A stretch of DNA of 64,000 nt, taken from positions 124,001 through 188,000 of the forward strand of contig JAIQDT010004246.1 in the NCBI GenBank assembly GCA_021521415.1. The letters are read 5' to 3'. Under the pieces are notes generated by a model. That model worked only from the letters and a program-made list of their open reading frames with translations, did not search any database and was not told the origin of the DNA. The DNA is from Bidens hawaiensis. Taxonomy: Eukaryota; Streptophyta; Magnoliopsida; Asterales; Asteraceae. Position 1 is the first letter of the stretch. Every line of letters begins with the position of its first letter. Positions 10,556 to 20,004 of the stretch are shown one piece after another. Made by a program: the position numbers and the translations under genes.

Positions 10556-12221
10556 ATGTCTGGTTACGAAGAACAAGAAGTGTCTACTAACAAGATTCCT
10601 AGATTGTATGGACAGGAAAATTTCACAAGATGGAAAGTCTTGTTTGAGGCAGCAGTTTGCTATAACGATGTGGATATGTGGAACTCGATTAAGAATGGAC
10701 CACATGACACCACGGAGGGTGCAAATCCAGGAGCAGCTGCAGCTGTTCAAGAAAGAATGAGGAAAGTTGATGACAGGGCCTTGGCTATGATCAAGATAGG
10801 TCTGTCTTGCGAGATTTTAACCAAGGTTGCACATCATGCCACCGCTAAGGCTATGTTTGATGCAGTCCTTGAGATGTATGAAGGGAACACTGAACTGAAA
10901 AATATCAAGAAACAACGACTCAAACAACAACTTGAAAGATTCAAGTACAAGGATGGAGAAAGACTAATATCAATCCTTGAAAGATTTCTTGCTATTGTTA
11001 ATGAACTTCGAACTACTGATTATGTGATGACAGACTTTGATTTAAACACCAAATTGCTGACTTCTATGCCAAAGGAGTGGTATACTGCATGCAAATTTAT
11101 TTTGTAAAAGCTAAATTTCAATGACTTGAAGTTAGATGATGTGGTGTGTTTTCTTCAAGCAGCTGAGCTGGAAATGATTGAAAATGAAATGATCAAAGAA
11201 GAGAAGCCATGTTTCAATCTGTCTAATGCTCTGATTGCACCAATGGGAAATTTATCAACAAAAAATCAACAACAAACTCCCATTATTGAAGAACCAACTG
11301 ACCACAGTGCAGACACTCATAAATCATTTACTGGTGGTAGCATAAGTCAACATGGAAGTCAATCAAGGTTTAATGTCCAACTGATTGAAGAAATTGAAAC
11401 AGCCTCAATGGCAGCAGGGCATGTTCCATTCACCTGTGGGAACAACAGCCAATCAAATGACACTCAAGCTCTTTTCTCAATGTTCACAGACTCATACAAT
11501 GCATTTGTGGCAAAGAACTTGATTCATATAAGTGTCGTCCAGGATGACCTTGAACAGATTCATGCTGATGATTTAGAAGAAATGGATTTGAAATGGCAAG
11601 CAGCCATGTTGGGACTGAGACGCAGGAGATTGTTCAATAGAACTGGTAGATCCTTGGTCTCTGGGCCAAATGAAAGGATTGGTTTTGATAAGTCAAAGGC
11701 TATATGTTATAACTGCCAACAACCTGGGCACTTTGCAAGGGAATGTAATCAGCCCAGAAACTTTCAAACCAACCAATTTCAAAATCAACAGCCAAGAAAC
11801 CAAATGCAATATCAGAACAGGAACAATTTCAACAACAACAATAATCCCAACTTCAACAACTATCAACCACCACAAGTGTATAATCAACAAGCTGCTCCTC
11901 AAAATCAGAATTATCAAAGAAATCAAAATCCTCAAGCTGTTCAAAACAACCTCAACATACCCAATCAATCTCAACCAAGAAATCAAGGAAATGTAGCTGT
12001 TGCAGCACAACAAGAAGGAGACTTTGACTGGAGCAATCATGAAGATGATATTAAAGCTGCAAATGTGGCATTCATGGCCTTGATTGAGAAAGATGCTGGA
12101 ACTTCATCTCAGGTACACTCTGCTCCTACTGTTGATTTAAATGAAATTATCAATGAATTGAAAGTAAAAGTAGGCAAGCTTGAAAGTGAGCGTTTCAAGA
12201 AGCAAAGTATCATTAATGGGT

Positions 12222-12875
12222 ATGAATGTAGGTCCCCCCGGGGACGTCGCCGATCGATACGAGATCCGCACGAGGTCTAGGAGTGCGGAATCCTCCTAGA
12301 CTCGTTTATTGGTGTAGAGATAAAGAACACAAACACGTACACGAACAAATACACGAACAAATACAAGAACGGGATAAACAAATCTGCAGATTCTTATATA
12401 ATAATCAAAACAAATTACATACCAAACTCGTAAACAAATGACGGCCGACCCGAGGTGAGCTCTACCTCGGGTCGTCCCACACGACTCTCACTCTCGGTCT
12501 CTCTTTAGACAAATAAACTGTAACACACAATACTCTAATTTCTGGATTCAAAACCTAAACAAGACACACATATATATAGACAAAACATCTTCTCGGGCTT
12601 GGGCTTGGGCCAGTAGGCGAAGTTGTTCATAACTTCGCCTATGGCGAAGTTGTGATAACTTCGCCTAAGGCAGAAGTTGTTACAACTTCGCCGTTGGCGA
12701 AGTTGTTCTAACTTCGCCTAAGGCGAAGTTGTGCTAACTTCGCCTGTGGCGTTCCGCTGGTCTGAATTGCATAGCGACGGTCACAAAATGCACCAACAGT
12801 CTCCCCTTTGACCGTTGCTCTCAATTCTAACAAACACAAAAGATCATCTGTTACAAAACATGCACCAACAATGAA
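12222..12875 (-). mobile_element. Nested LTR insertion in X2 gag with 5-bp target duplication
   Basis: ATGAA occurs at 12222-12226 and 12871-12875, flanking a minus-strand segment that starts TGTTGGTGCATG and ends GGACCTACA. The segment is one LTR (12227-12798) plus 72 bases (12799-12870) holding a polypurine tract (AAAGGGGAG, minus strand) and a second short copy of the LTR start. This looks like a full insertion reduced by a deletion from just inside the 5' LTR to the 3' polypurine region. Confidence 0.9.
12227..12798 (-). repeat. LTR related to the Y family
   Basis: Contains consecutive inverted pairs of GGCGAAGTT and AACTTCGCC (12614-12755), one of them a perfect 11-bp hairpin (12614-12624 with 12631-12641). 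Ends match the Y LTR. Its 5' end also resembles LTR C at 20005-20487. Confidence 0.85.
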
Positions 12876-14670
12876 GCAAGTGAACAAATGAATGAAGAAA
12901 GGATGAAAAGTTTAGAGGATGACTGTGTAAGCAGTTACAGAGCTCAGACAAGGTTCACAACTGAAATAGAAGGGTTGAAAAAGATGATTGTTGAAGAAAA
13001 GGTTCAGAATACAAAGCTGAAGATTGAAAATGATTTCTTGAAGAACTTAGTGTCCACAGGAAACATCTGTGGTATTCTTAACAAAGTGAATGAGAAAGAC
13101 AAGTATAAAGCAGTTCCACCACCATTCAACAACAACTTTATGCCAAAAGCTGACAAAGAGAAAAGAGATGCATATCTGCAACAATTCAAAGATGTCTTTC
13201 ATGACAAGGAAGAATTTGCTGATCTATACAAGAATGTTGAAGTAAATGAAAACAGAGAATTTGGTCAAAAAAAGGTGGTGATAGAAGACAAGTCAATTGG
13301 AGTTCAAGTCTCTGAAGATGACTTTGATTTTGAGGACTTAAATGCTGATGACCTAAGTGACTTGAGTGATGAAATCACAAATGAAGAAATCAAGGCTGCT
13401 GAGAGAAGCAGAAGGTATCAAAAGCCTGAAACAGTTGACAAACTTCCATTGCTTCCTCCCACAAAATCAAAAATGGAAAGACAAAATGAAAGGATGAGAA
13501 GGGAGCATGTGAAATTTGATATCTGTGAAAGACCAAAGCAAAGCTATCATGCTGTGAGACCTCCAAGCAAGGCTCTACTGAAAAGAATCAAAGAGAACAA
13601 CAAGAAGAAAGTATCTGAAACTTTTTGTATTTGAAAACTTCATTCCAGTTTACCCAATATTCTCAAGTGTTGAAGACTTTATCATTGGGGAAGTGGAAAC
13701 TATGGAAGAATATGAAAAGAGGAAGTCAAGACACAAAGAGAGCCTTGATGAAGAACCTCTGAATCTGAAGGAAATTGTATTTGTCAAAGGAAAGGTGCAA
13801 AGAAATGACATCAAAACAAATGAATTTACTCCTATGTCAATTGATTTTGATAATTTGAAGTCTAAGAAGACAATTGGTGTTAATCCACCAAGACCAAGTG
13901 AAAGATTCAAGAAAAGTGCTGATCATGAAAAATTCAAAGGAAAAGTGTGGTGTAAGAAATGTGATGAGTACGGCCATCACACTGACTCTTGTAGAGATAG
14001 ACTCAGTTTCAAACCTTTCCATGTTCCTAATGAAACAAGGTTTGGACAAGACTTTGTGGCTTATAAACAGAAGTATGAAGAATATATGGGAAAAGGGAAC
14101 AAGGAAAAGAAAGGTAATGAAAGACTTAAGAATCAAGCTGAAAATCAAGAAAGAAGAAGCAAGTCTCCCAAAAAGAATGGATATGGGAAGAAAAAGAACT
14201 TCCAACCTTTGAGAATCATTCCAAAAAGGGATACACAATCAGTTAAATCTGACAGCTCTCAAGGATCACAAAGAAGTGAAAAAGAGAAAATCAATGGTAT
14301 CTTTGCAAAAAGAAAACCAAATGACCTCACTGGTGATGAAAAGTTCTTATTAAAATATGGCTACGAGCCTCAAGAATTCCTTAGGAAACCTAAGGTTGAA
14401 ATCAAGAAAGAAGTAATTAAGGATGTAGAAAAGTCTACTGATGTGAAAGACTATTTTATTCAAGAATGTGACAATGAAGTCTCTGAATGTGAACATGCAA
14501 CTTCATATGTGAAAACTCCAAGAGAGTGTGGATATGAAATAGATGATTCAGATCACATTGAAGTCACTCATAAAGATCCTGAACCAACAACACTCACACT
14601 CAATGCTGCCACTGAAATTGAACTTGATGATCTGCAAGAAGAAATTTCTTGCACTTCATCATCAAACTGA

Positions 14671-14693
14671 TCATTTTTTCTTTATTTGTGTAG
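14671..14693 (+). promoter_or_regulatory. Predicted 3' splice site between gag and pol (X2)
   Basis: The gag stop lies in AAACTGATC (CTGAT fits a branch point), followed by a 20-base pyrimidine-rich run ending TGTGTAG. Pol sequence begins at the next base in another frame than gag and has no ATG before its protease motif. The TAG is an in-frame stop of the pol frame, so neither readthrough nor upstream frameshifting gives pol. Confidence 0.55.
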
Positions 14694-15026
14694 GTGCAGT
14701 CCACTGAAGTGAATGATGTATGGTACTTGGACAGTGGTTGCTCTAGGCACATGACCTGTGACAAAAGGTCACTTGTCAATTATGAAGAAAAGTTTGAAGG
14801 ACCGGTGGCATTTGGTAGTGATGAAAATGGAGGAAAGATTGTTGGGAAAGGAATATTGACAAATGGAAAAGTCACCTTTGATAATGTCTTTTATGTGGAG
14901 GGTCTTCAATATAACCTATTAAGTATATCACAAATGTGTGATAAGGGTTATAAAGTTGGCTTTGATGATTCACATTGTTTCATTTTGAAACCTGAATATG
15001 TTATACCACCTGACATGATCTTATAT
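14694..15026 (+). pseudogene. Pol N-terminus: protease and pre-integrase (X2)
   Basis: Encodes VWYLDSGCSRHMTC, the active site of the retropepsin-type protease, then GKIVGKG, the NVFYVEGLQYNLLSISQMCDKGY block and CFILKPEYVIPPDM. The reading is cut at the junction with Athila sequence near 15026, so integrase, RT and RNase H are missing. No ATG precedes the protease motif; the frame opens at a GTG next to the predicted acceptor. Confidence 0.85.
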
Positions 15027-15600
15027 GTCCGTATGGCACCTTTGCCTACCTAAGAATGCTGTTTGGACAATGTAATGCTCCAGCCACCTTCCAACATTGC
15101 ATGGTGGCCATCTTTCATGAAATGATCGAACACTCTATGGAAGTTTTCATGGACGACTTCTCAATCTTTGGAGCCTCCTTCGATCATTGTTTGAAAAACC
15201 TAGACAAAACGTTGACTAGGTGTGAAGAAGTAAAGTTAGTACTCAATTGGGAAAAATGCTACTTTATGGTCAAAGAAGGCATTGTTCTCAGTCATAAGAT
15301 ATCTCAAGCATGACTAAAAGTTGATAGGAAAAAAATCGAAACCATATCCAAACTTCCGCCACCAACTTCAGTCAAAGCCACTAGATGTTTTCTAGGTCAC
15401 ACAGGATTCTATCGCATATTCATAAAAGACTTTTCCAAAATTGCTAGACCTATGACCAAACTTCTAGAAAAAGGCGCACCATTCGTCTTCTCTGAAGAAT
15501 GTGTTGAATCATTCAACATACTGAAAGAAAACTTTGCAGTTGGAGCCGTACTCAGACAATGCAAAGAGAAACATTTTCACCCAATTATAAACACATGAGC
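15027..15600 (+). pseudogene. Athila-type Ty3/gypsy RT / RNase H fragment
   Basis: Opens with PYGTFAYLRMLFGQCNAPATFQ, then VFMDDFSIFG (the catalytic aspartates of gypsy RT as MDD), LNWEKCYFMV, IVLSHKIS, a stop, then FLGHTGFYRIFIKDFSKIARP and KLLEKGAPFVF. These are Athila-group hallmarks. Roughly 190 codons of a pol normally over 1000. Reading breaks with stops at 15311 and near 15598 and an internal deletion before AVGAVLRQC. The junction with copia sequence has no LTR or target duplication, so it arose by deletion or illegitimate joining. Confidence 0.9.
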
Positions 15601-15720
15601 ATGTAAGCATAGAACACCAAATCAAGAATTTATTTAAGTAAAGTATACAATAACGTTTGTGGTTTAAGACCCAAGTAAAAAGAATTTAGTTTGGATAAGT
15701 ATGATATGTCACCCCCAAAG

Positions 15721-16169
15721 TGTCGGACCGGTGCGGGACACGGTTTCCCAACGATTCACGGGGCAACGTGTTAGAGTGCGGAATCCTCTAACACGGCGAT
15801 TCGGTGGTGATCAACAACGCGCGGTAACGATTCCTAAGACGGTTTGACACCTAGGGACGGAGGAAAGGACCGACACGTGAAGAACGGGCAGAGAGTATTT
15901 CAGCAGAGTGGTGGTTCGTGACTGTGTGTAGAATCTGTGCTCCCTTGTGAAATTTCCTAAGTTTCGTTTATATATCGAAAACTGGTTCGATCGAATGAGT
16001 CTCTCATTCGATCGAACGAGACCTGGATCGATCGAATCAGTCACTGATTCGATCGAATCAGTTTCTTTTGACATTTTCAGTCCGTTAACTTAGTTTCACG
16101 ATCGTTATCTTCATATCGAACCATCCTGATAGAACTGGGGACATACACATGACATTTCATGTCCTAACA
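15721..16169 (-). repeat. 3' LTR of element A
   Basis: Plus-strand ends TGTCGGACC and GTCCTAACA. Differs from the 22077 LTR by three substitutions and one small replaced patch. Holds TTCGATCGAA palindromes (15985-16060) and, on the minus strand, a TATATAAAC box near 15968. Confidence 0.95.
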
Positions 16170-16517
16170 AACTCCCCCTTGGAGCCAGTTCTATTTACTT
16201 ACAATCAATCGAGTTCTCTTGCTCGATCGTAACTCCCCCTTGGAGTTATCTCACTCTCTCTTTTCTCAAAGCTAATGGTGCGCATGTTGCATCCACGAAC
16301 TCCTTTCATCATGAAGTTCTCTCAGGATCAAATGGTCCAGTCAGTCAGACTTACCATAGGTTCCGCATATCCTGAGAAGCTGTCAATTGAAACTTTAGAT
16401 AAACATTTAAGCACAATCTATCACAATGTTCCAAAACAAATTACATTCAACTCAAAAACAATTACAACCAGAAGATTAAACCTTTCATTACAACAAGAAA
16501 CAAAATAAACATGACAA
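16170..16517 (-). other. Doubled polypurine tract and 3' tail (A)
   Basis: CTCCAAGGGGGAGTT (minus strand) occurs directly at the LTR and again about 60 bases further in (near 16230-16245). Repeated polypurine tracts are a recognised Sirevirus trait. The rest is non-coding tail. Confidence 0.7.
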
Positions 16518-17786
16518 TTAAGCTTCAGTCTCTTGTGCATACTTCTTCTGTTGCTCTTTCCAATTTGATCCTGCATGTATGTCATAGGCAAAGCAGATCC
16601 TAATGACATTTCTATACGTTAAAGCTTGCTCCATGTCTTCGGGGGCGTAGAGAATCTCTGTCTTGTACAGCGTGTAGACGTCCTCCCGTGACAAGTTTGT
16701 GAGCCACATAGGATCAAAGATACGAATTGTGCTCCAATTTCCATTGTCGTTGAGCACGATGACTGCTTCATGCAGTCTTCCGTCATAGTACCAATGCCTG
16801 AACGCTTTGTAGAAGTCCTGCTTCATCTTTCTTAGAGGAATCTTCTTCATCGTGAGTGGTGGCATGTACTTCAAAACAATCTTTGGCCTGTTGGTGATCG
16901 GATCGATCTCCCTTTTACTTGTATATCTCTTTGGCCTTTGTGGAGTGATCATCTTCCATTTTGAGCTGTATTCCATTCGCAATACACTCTGATAATACGT
17001 TGCAAATGGAGATGAACTTGCATAAAGCATATCAAGATAGTTAAGACGGTTTAGATCAAAAGTAGGAAGAGTCTTCAAGTCAGTGATACGTTGAAAGTAC
17101 TCAACCCCTTTTTCTCTCTTGACAGCAATGCAATTAAGATCCTTCAGACACGCCCAAGCAATTATTTCACCTGAAGTTCTACGACCCTTCATCTTATAGG
17201 ACATTGTGTGAGGAATGGTCGGCTTTGCTTGTCGTCTGGACCTTATCTTCTCAAGAATAGCGTTGAAAGCTTTCTTGCACTCTTCAGTTTTCTCAACGAA
17301 ATCGGCTTGATCTGCATCAGAAGGCTGTTTCATTGTGTTTGACCTTTCGTCAGCCTTCTTCTGTATTTCCTCCTCTGTTACATTTTGAAAGAAGCTTGCC
17401 GAGTTAGGAAGATCTTCAGTTTGAGACGTGTAGTACTCTGGATATTCTTCCTGCGTCAAGTCTTCCATTTCGACTTCATCGAATTGAGAGGGATCAGCGG
17501 CCGTGGATGATGTTGAGTCAGGTGTAGCAGCCGAAGAAGATGTTTGTTCTGTTGAAGGCAAAGCCAGATACTTGCCTGTTTCTTCATTGTATAGCTCAAA
17601 CATATGTTCCAGTTCTTCTTCTGTGAAATTGTGAGAAATTTCACCTTCTTCCAAGTCTCCACTTGCGAAGAATTGCTGCTCATCTGGATTGTCCAGTAAA
17701 AACGTGAAATATTCCGCTGCTGTTTTTGATTGCAGCGGTTGGACATTAAACGGATCAGCATCACCTGTTTGATTACACAAACACAA
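16518..17786 (-). CDS. Env-position gene, ORF2 / predicted exon 2 (A)
   Basis: Minus-strand frame of 422 codons identical in protein to the B copy. There is no ATG near its start: the open frame begins with TTG inside the predicted intron, and coding sequence probably starts at 17764 with GTGATGCTGATCC. First half is acidic (EEGEISHNFTEEELEHMFEL, SSSAATPDSTSSTAA, DEVEMEDLTQEEYPEY); the second half (about residues 180-415) is the conserved domain with EYFQRI, LKTLPTFDLNRL, RHWYYDG, IRIFDPMWLTNL and RICFAYDIHAG. No signal peptide, membrane helix or known catalytic motif. It follows ORF1 and precedes the 3' LTR, the env position of Sireviruses. Related to the Y and X1 copies. Function unknown. 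Confidence 0.75.
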   Translation of the reverse strand: MCLCNQTGDADPFNVQPLQSKTAAEYFTFLLDNPDEQQFFASGDLEEGEISHNFTEEELEHMFELYNEETGKYLALPSTEQTSSSAATPDSTSSTAADPSQFDEVEMEDLTQEEYPEYYTSQTEDLPNSASFFQNVTEEEIQKKADERSNTMKQPSDADQADFVEKTEECKKAFNAILEKIRSRRQAKPTIPHTMSYKMKGRRTSGEIIAWACLKDLNCIAVKREKGVEYFQRITDLKTLPTFDLNRLNYLDMLYASSSPFATYYQSVLRMEYSSKWKMITPQRPKRYTSKREIDPITNRPKIVLKYMPPLTMKKIPLRKMKQDFYKAFRHWYYDGRLHEAVIVLNDNGNWSTIRIFDPMWLTNLSREDVYTLYKTEILYAPEDMEQALTYRNVIRICFAYDIHAGSNWKEQQKKYAQETEA

Positions 17787-17942
17787 AGTAACAACAAATT
17801 TAAGTAAACATATGTAATATCATAAACATTAAATACAATATCATTACATATGAAACTAGGTTTACAAACAAATCATTAATTGAAAAGATTTAACATTTAA
17901 GTCCTTACTACATTCACTCAAAATACTCTTAACTACCTTCAC
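17765..17942 (-). other. Predicted intron between ORF1 and ORF2 (A)
   Basis: 178 bases, strongly AT-rich. Minus-strand donor GAG|GTGAAG lies just before the ORF1 stop (alternative GAAG|GTAGTT six bases on), acceptor CAAACAG|GTGATG. Either donor removes the ORF1 stop and joins both frames in phase. The same interval in Y is absent. Confidence 0.65.
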
Positions 17943-19506
17943 CTCCATCATCAGAAGAGTCCAGTTCGTCTGTGTCCACATCGACATTGGTTGGACCTTC
18001 CAGACGAAGAACATCACCCTTCAGCTCAGTCACTCTTGCTTCAAGGCGTAGATTTGACTCTCTCAGCTCGGTGATCAAAGAACCTTGTTCATTGATCGAA
18101 GATCCCTGTTCAGCGACAGTAGCATTTAACTGACTATTTTCAAGCCTGAGCATTTCGTTCTCAGCTTGAAGTTTAGCAATCTGCTCATCTCTGAGTCGAT
18201 TCTGTTCTTCTTGCTCTGTCTTGAACAATAACATCTTCATCATAGCCTTGTGAAGATCAGCAATTTCAGATGCAACCTTTTGAGGTATAGACATTTCAGG
18301 TTGAGGTTGAGGAGTAGGTTGTGGTGCTGACTGCGGTGTTGGTGGCTGTGCTGGTTGAGCAGGAGGAGCAGCAGAAGTCCCGACGGATGGTAACATTGAG
18401 GGACGCGGTTGATCGGGAAATAAGCTTCGATACTTCCGAGTAACCTTCTTCTTTTGCCTCTTTGCAGGCCTTTCTTCTCCTACATCTATGTCGGCCGGAT
18501 TTTCCACGGCTCTGACTTCCTCACCAGTTTCCAACTCTTCTTCATTTAGAAACGAATCAGCCTCCTTTTCAGCTTCGGTCCTTGTATCTTCAGGGACCGC
18601 CACCTCCTCAGTGTCAGAGTCGTCGCTTGATTCCTGCAAAGGTAAGTTTTCGACGTCTGAGTCACTGGTATCATTTCTCCATTTCCTTTTAGGAGGGGCC
18701 CTGTAAGACGGATTCACCAAATGCCCGAAGCATCTTTTGATTGGTGGCCTGGTTGGACGTTCCTTGTAAGATTTGAGACGGTTGAGAGTCTCATTTTTCA
18801 TGTGGTCCAGTTTCACCACATCACCTTCGTTTTCTTTCAGTAACCCTGGTGCTTGAGTATCGACAATCATTTGCACGAACCGTGGGAACTGTAGAAACTT
18901 CTCACTTTTCCCTTGCTTCAACGTGATGTTCTCGACCATATGACCGAAAGTCATCTGAGAGAAGTTGTATGGTCGGTTCATCACCAAAGCAGCTACAGTG
19001 AACTGCATGCTTTCCCTCAGCTTGTCAAAGCTGGTTCGTTGAGGGCCCAAGCAGTGCATCACAACGTGTGCCAAATATTTGAACTCGGGGCACAAGTTGG
19101 CCTTATGAAGCAGACCGGCATTGAGGTCGCCGTCATACTTCATACGTGCGAAACATCCTCTTGTTGCAGCAGGATGTAGGGAGGTCGGGTCTGATTCATC
19201 ATCTTCAAATCCACAGACTTCTCGAATGACCTGGGCAGATATAACAATTGCATGCCCTCTAACGGTGGAGCGAATAACCGACGGCACGACTGTTTTGTCG
19301 TGCGTGGCATTCCTCCAAAACTCTTGTTGGATAGACATGATAGGCTCAATAATCCTAGAGATGGGTCCAGAGATCCTCGACCTCTTCAGAAACTTTATCA
19401 CCGTTGCAAAGTCTTTCCCGTGGCTCGACTTTTCGTCTAGAAAAGCCACGATGTTGTGCTTGATGGACGTTTTGTACGGGACAACCACTTCTGCAACTTC
19501 AGCCAT
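17929..19506 (-). CDS. Env-position gene, ORF1 / predicted exon 1 (A)
   Basis: 525 codons, start MAEVAEVVVPYK, an ATG six bases after a predicted acceptor. Residues about 1-250 form a globular domain with FDKLRESMQFTVAALV, RPYNFSQMTFGHMVENI and KFLQFPRFVQMIVDTQ, a pattern I know from genes downstream of pol in daisy-family copia elements. Then FGHLVNPSYRAP, an acidic Ser/Asp/Glu linker (280-345), a basic cluster RPAKRQKKKVTRKYR (346-360, nuclear-signal-like), a Pro/Gln-rich stretch (375-403) and a long coiled coil (about 410-503). No membrane segment, so a classical envelope role is unlikely. Differs from the B copy at few residues, mostly in two clusters. Function unknown. Confidence 0.75.
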   Translation of the reverse strand: MAEVAEVVVPYKTSIKHNIVAFLDEKSSHGKDFATVIKFLKRSRISGPISRIIEPIMSIQQEFWRNATHDKTVVPSVIRSTVRGHAIVISAQVIREVCGFEDDESDPTSLHPAATRGCFARMKYDGDLNAGLLHKANLCPEFKYLAHVVMHCLGPQRTSFDKLRESMQFTVAALVMNRPYNFSQMTFGHMVENITLKQGKSEKFLQFPRFVQMIVDTQAPGLLKENEGDVVKLDHMKNETLNRLKSYKERPTRPPIKRCFGHLVNPSYRAPPKRKWRNDTSDSDVENLPLQESSDDSDTEEVAVPEDTRTEAEKEADSFLNEEELETGEEVRAVENPADIDVGEERPAKRQKKKVTRKYRSLFPDQPRPSMLPSVGTSAAPPAQPAQPPTPQSAPQPTPQPQPEMSIPQKVASEIADLHKAMMKMLLFKTEQEEQNRLRDEQIAKLQAENEMLRLENSQLNATVAEQGSSINEQGSLITELRESNLRLEARVTELKGDVLRLEGPTNVDVDTDELDSSDDGGEGS

Positions 19507-20004
19507 TTAAATCTGTAACCATAAACGTGTTAGAACAAACAGATATCGAAACGACTGAATGCGTTTAAACTTTTCAAATTTTCTGGACTGGTTCGATCGA
19601 ACGAGCAACACATTCGATCGGATGAGCTATTCATTCGATCGAATGAGATCTGGTTCGATTACAGACAATCGAATGAGATGGAATTTCCCATTGACTTCTG
19701 ATTCGATCGAACTAGTGATCGAATAAGTCACATTCGATCGAACAAGAGACTCGTTCGATCGAATCAACTGATTCGACTCATTCAAGCAAAATCCAGAAAT
19801 GAAGAACACCCGAACCCGGAAAACTTAAACGATCAAGAACTCGATCAAAACACGGTTAAAAACATGTAAAACTTACATTTTCGTGATCTACGTGAAAAAT
19901 CGAATAATATGATCGGATCAAAAAGAGGGTTTGAGGAAAATCAATTTGAGAGCAAAAATCCGTAAAATATTTCGAATAAAACTGATCGATCGAATGAGTT
20001 TGAA
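19507..20004 (-). promoter_or_regulatory. Upstream region of ORF1 with palindromes and splice site (A)
   Basis: On the minus strand GTTCTAAC, CGTTTATGGTTACAG and ATTTAA lead into the ORF1 start; the AG is at 19514-19513. Further upstream, 19590-19770 holds TTCGATCGAA palindromes. No coding sequence. Confidence 0.55.

Larger units (their letters stand above)
10556..14670 (+). pseudogene. Long Sirevirus-type gag, disrupted (X2)
   Basis: Begins MSGYEEQEVSTNKIP at the first ATG after the leader. A capsid-like region follows (FTRWKVLFEAAV, ALAMIKIGLSCEILTKV, LKQQLERFKYKDGE), then a CCHC zinc knuckle CYNCQQPGHFAREC (11705-11746), an Asn/Gln-rich stretch, a coiled-coil-like region, and a second CCHC knuckle CKKCDEYGHHTDSC (13951-13992). 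Gag packages RNA and builds the particle. Defects: TAA at 11105-11107 with the same frame continuing; a nested LTR insertion at 12227-12870, after whose removal the frame rejoins exactly; and a one-base frameshift near 13621, after which the frame runs to TGA at 14670. Unusually long for copia, but normal for the SIRE lineage. Confidence 0.9.
9085..15026 (+). mobile_element. Copia element X2, 5' part
   Basis: 5' LTR, PBS, leader, long gag and the first 110 codons of pol, then an abrupt change to Athila sequence. Same LTR family as X1. Gag carries one in-frame stop, one frameshift and a nested LTR insertion, so the copy is inactive. Confidence 0.9.

Noticed and set aside
15601..15720. Left half of gypsy LTR H
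   Set aside because: A short GGGGGTGACA-like end on the minus strand is suggestive, but similarity is too weak; nothing else seen here.
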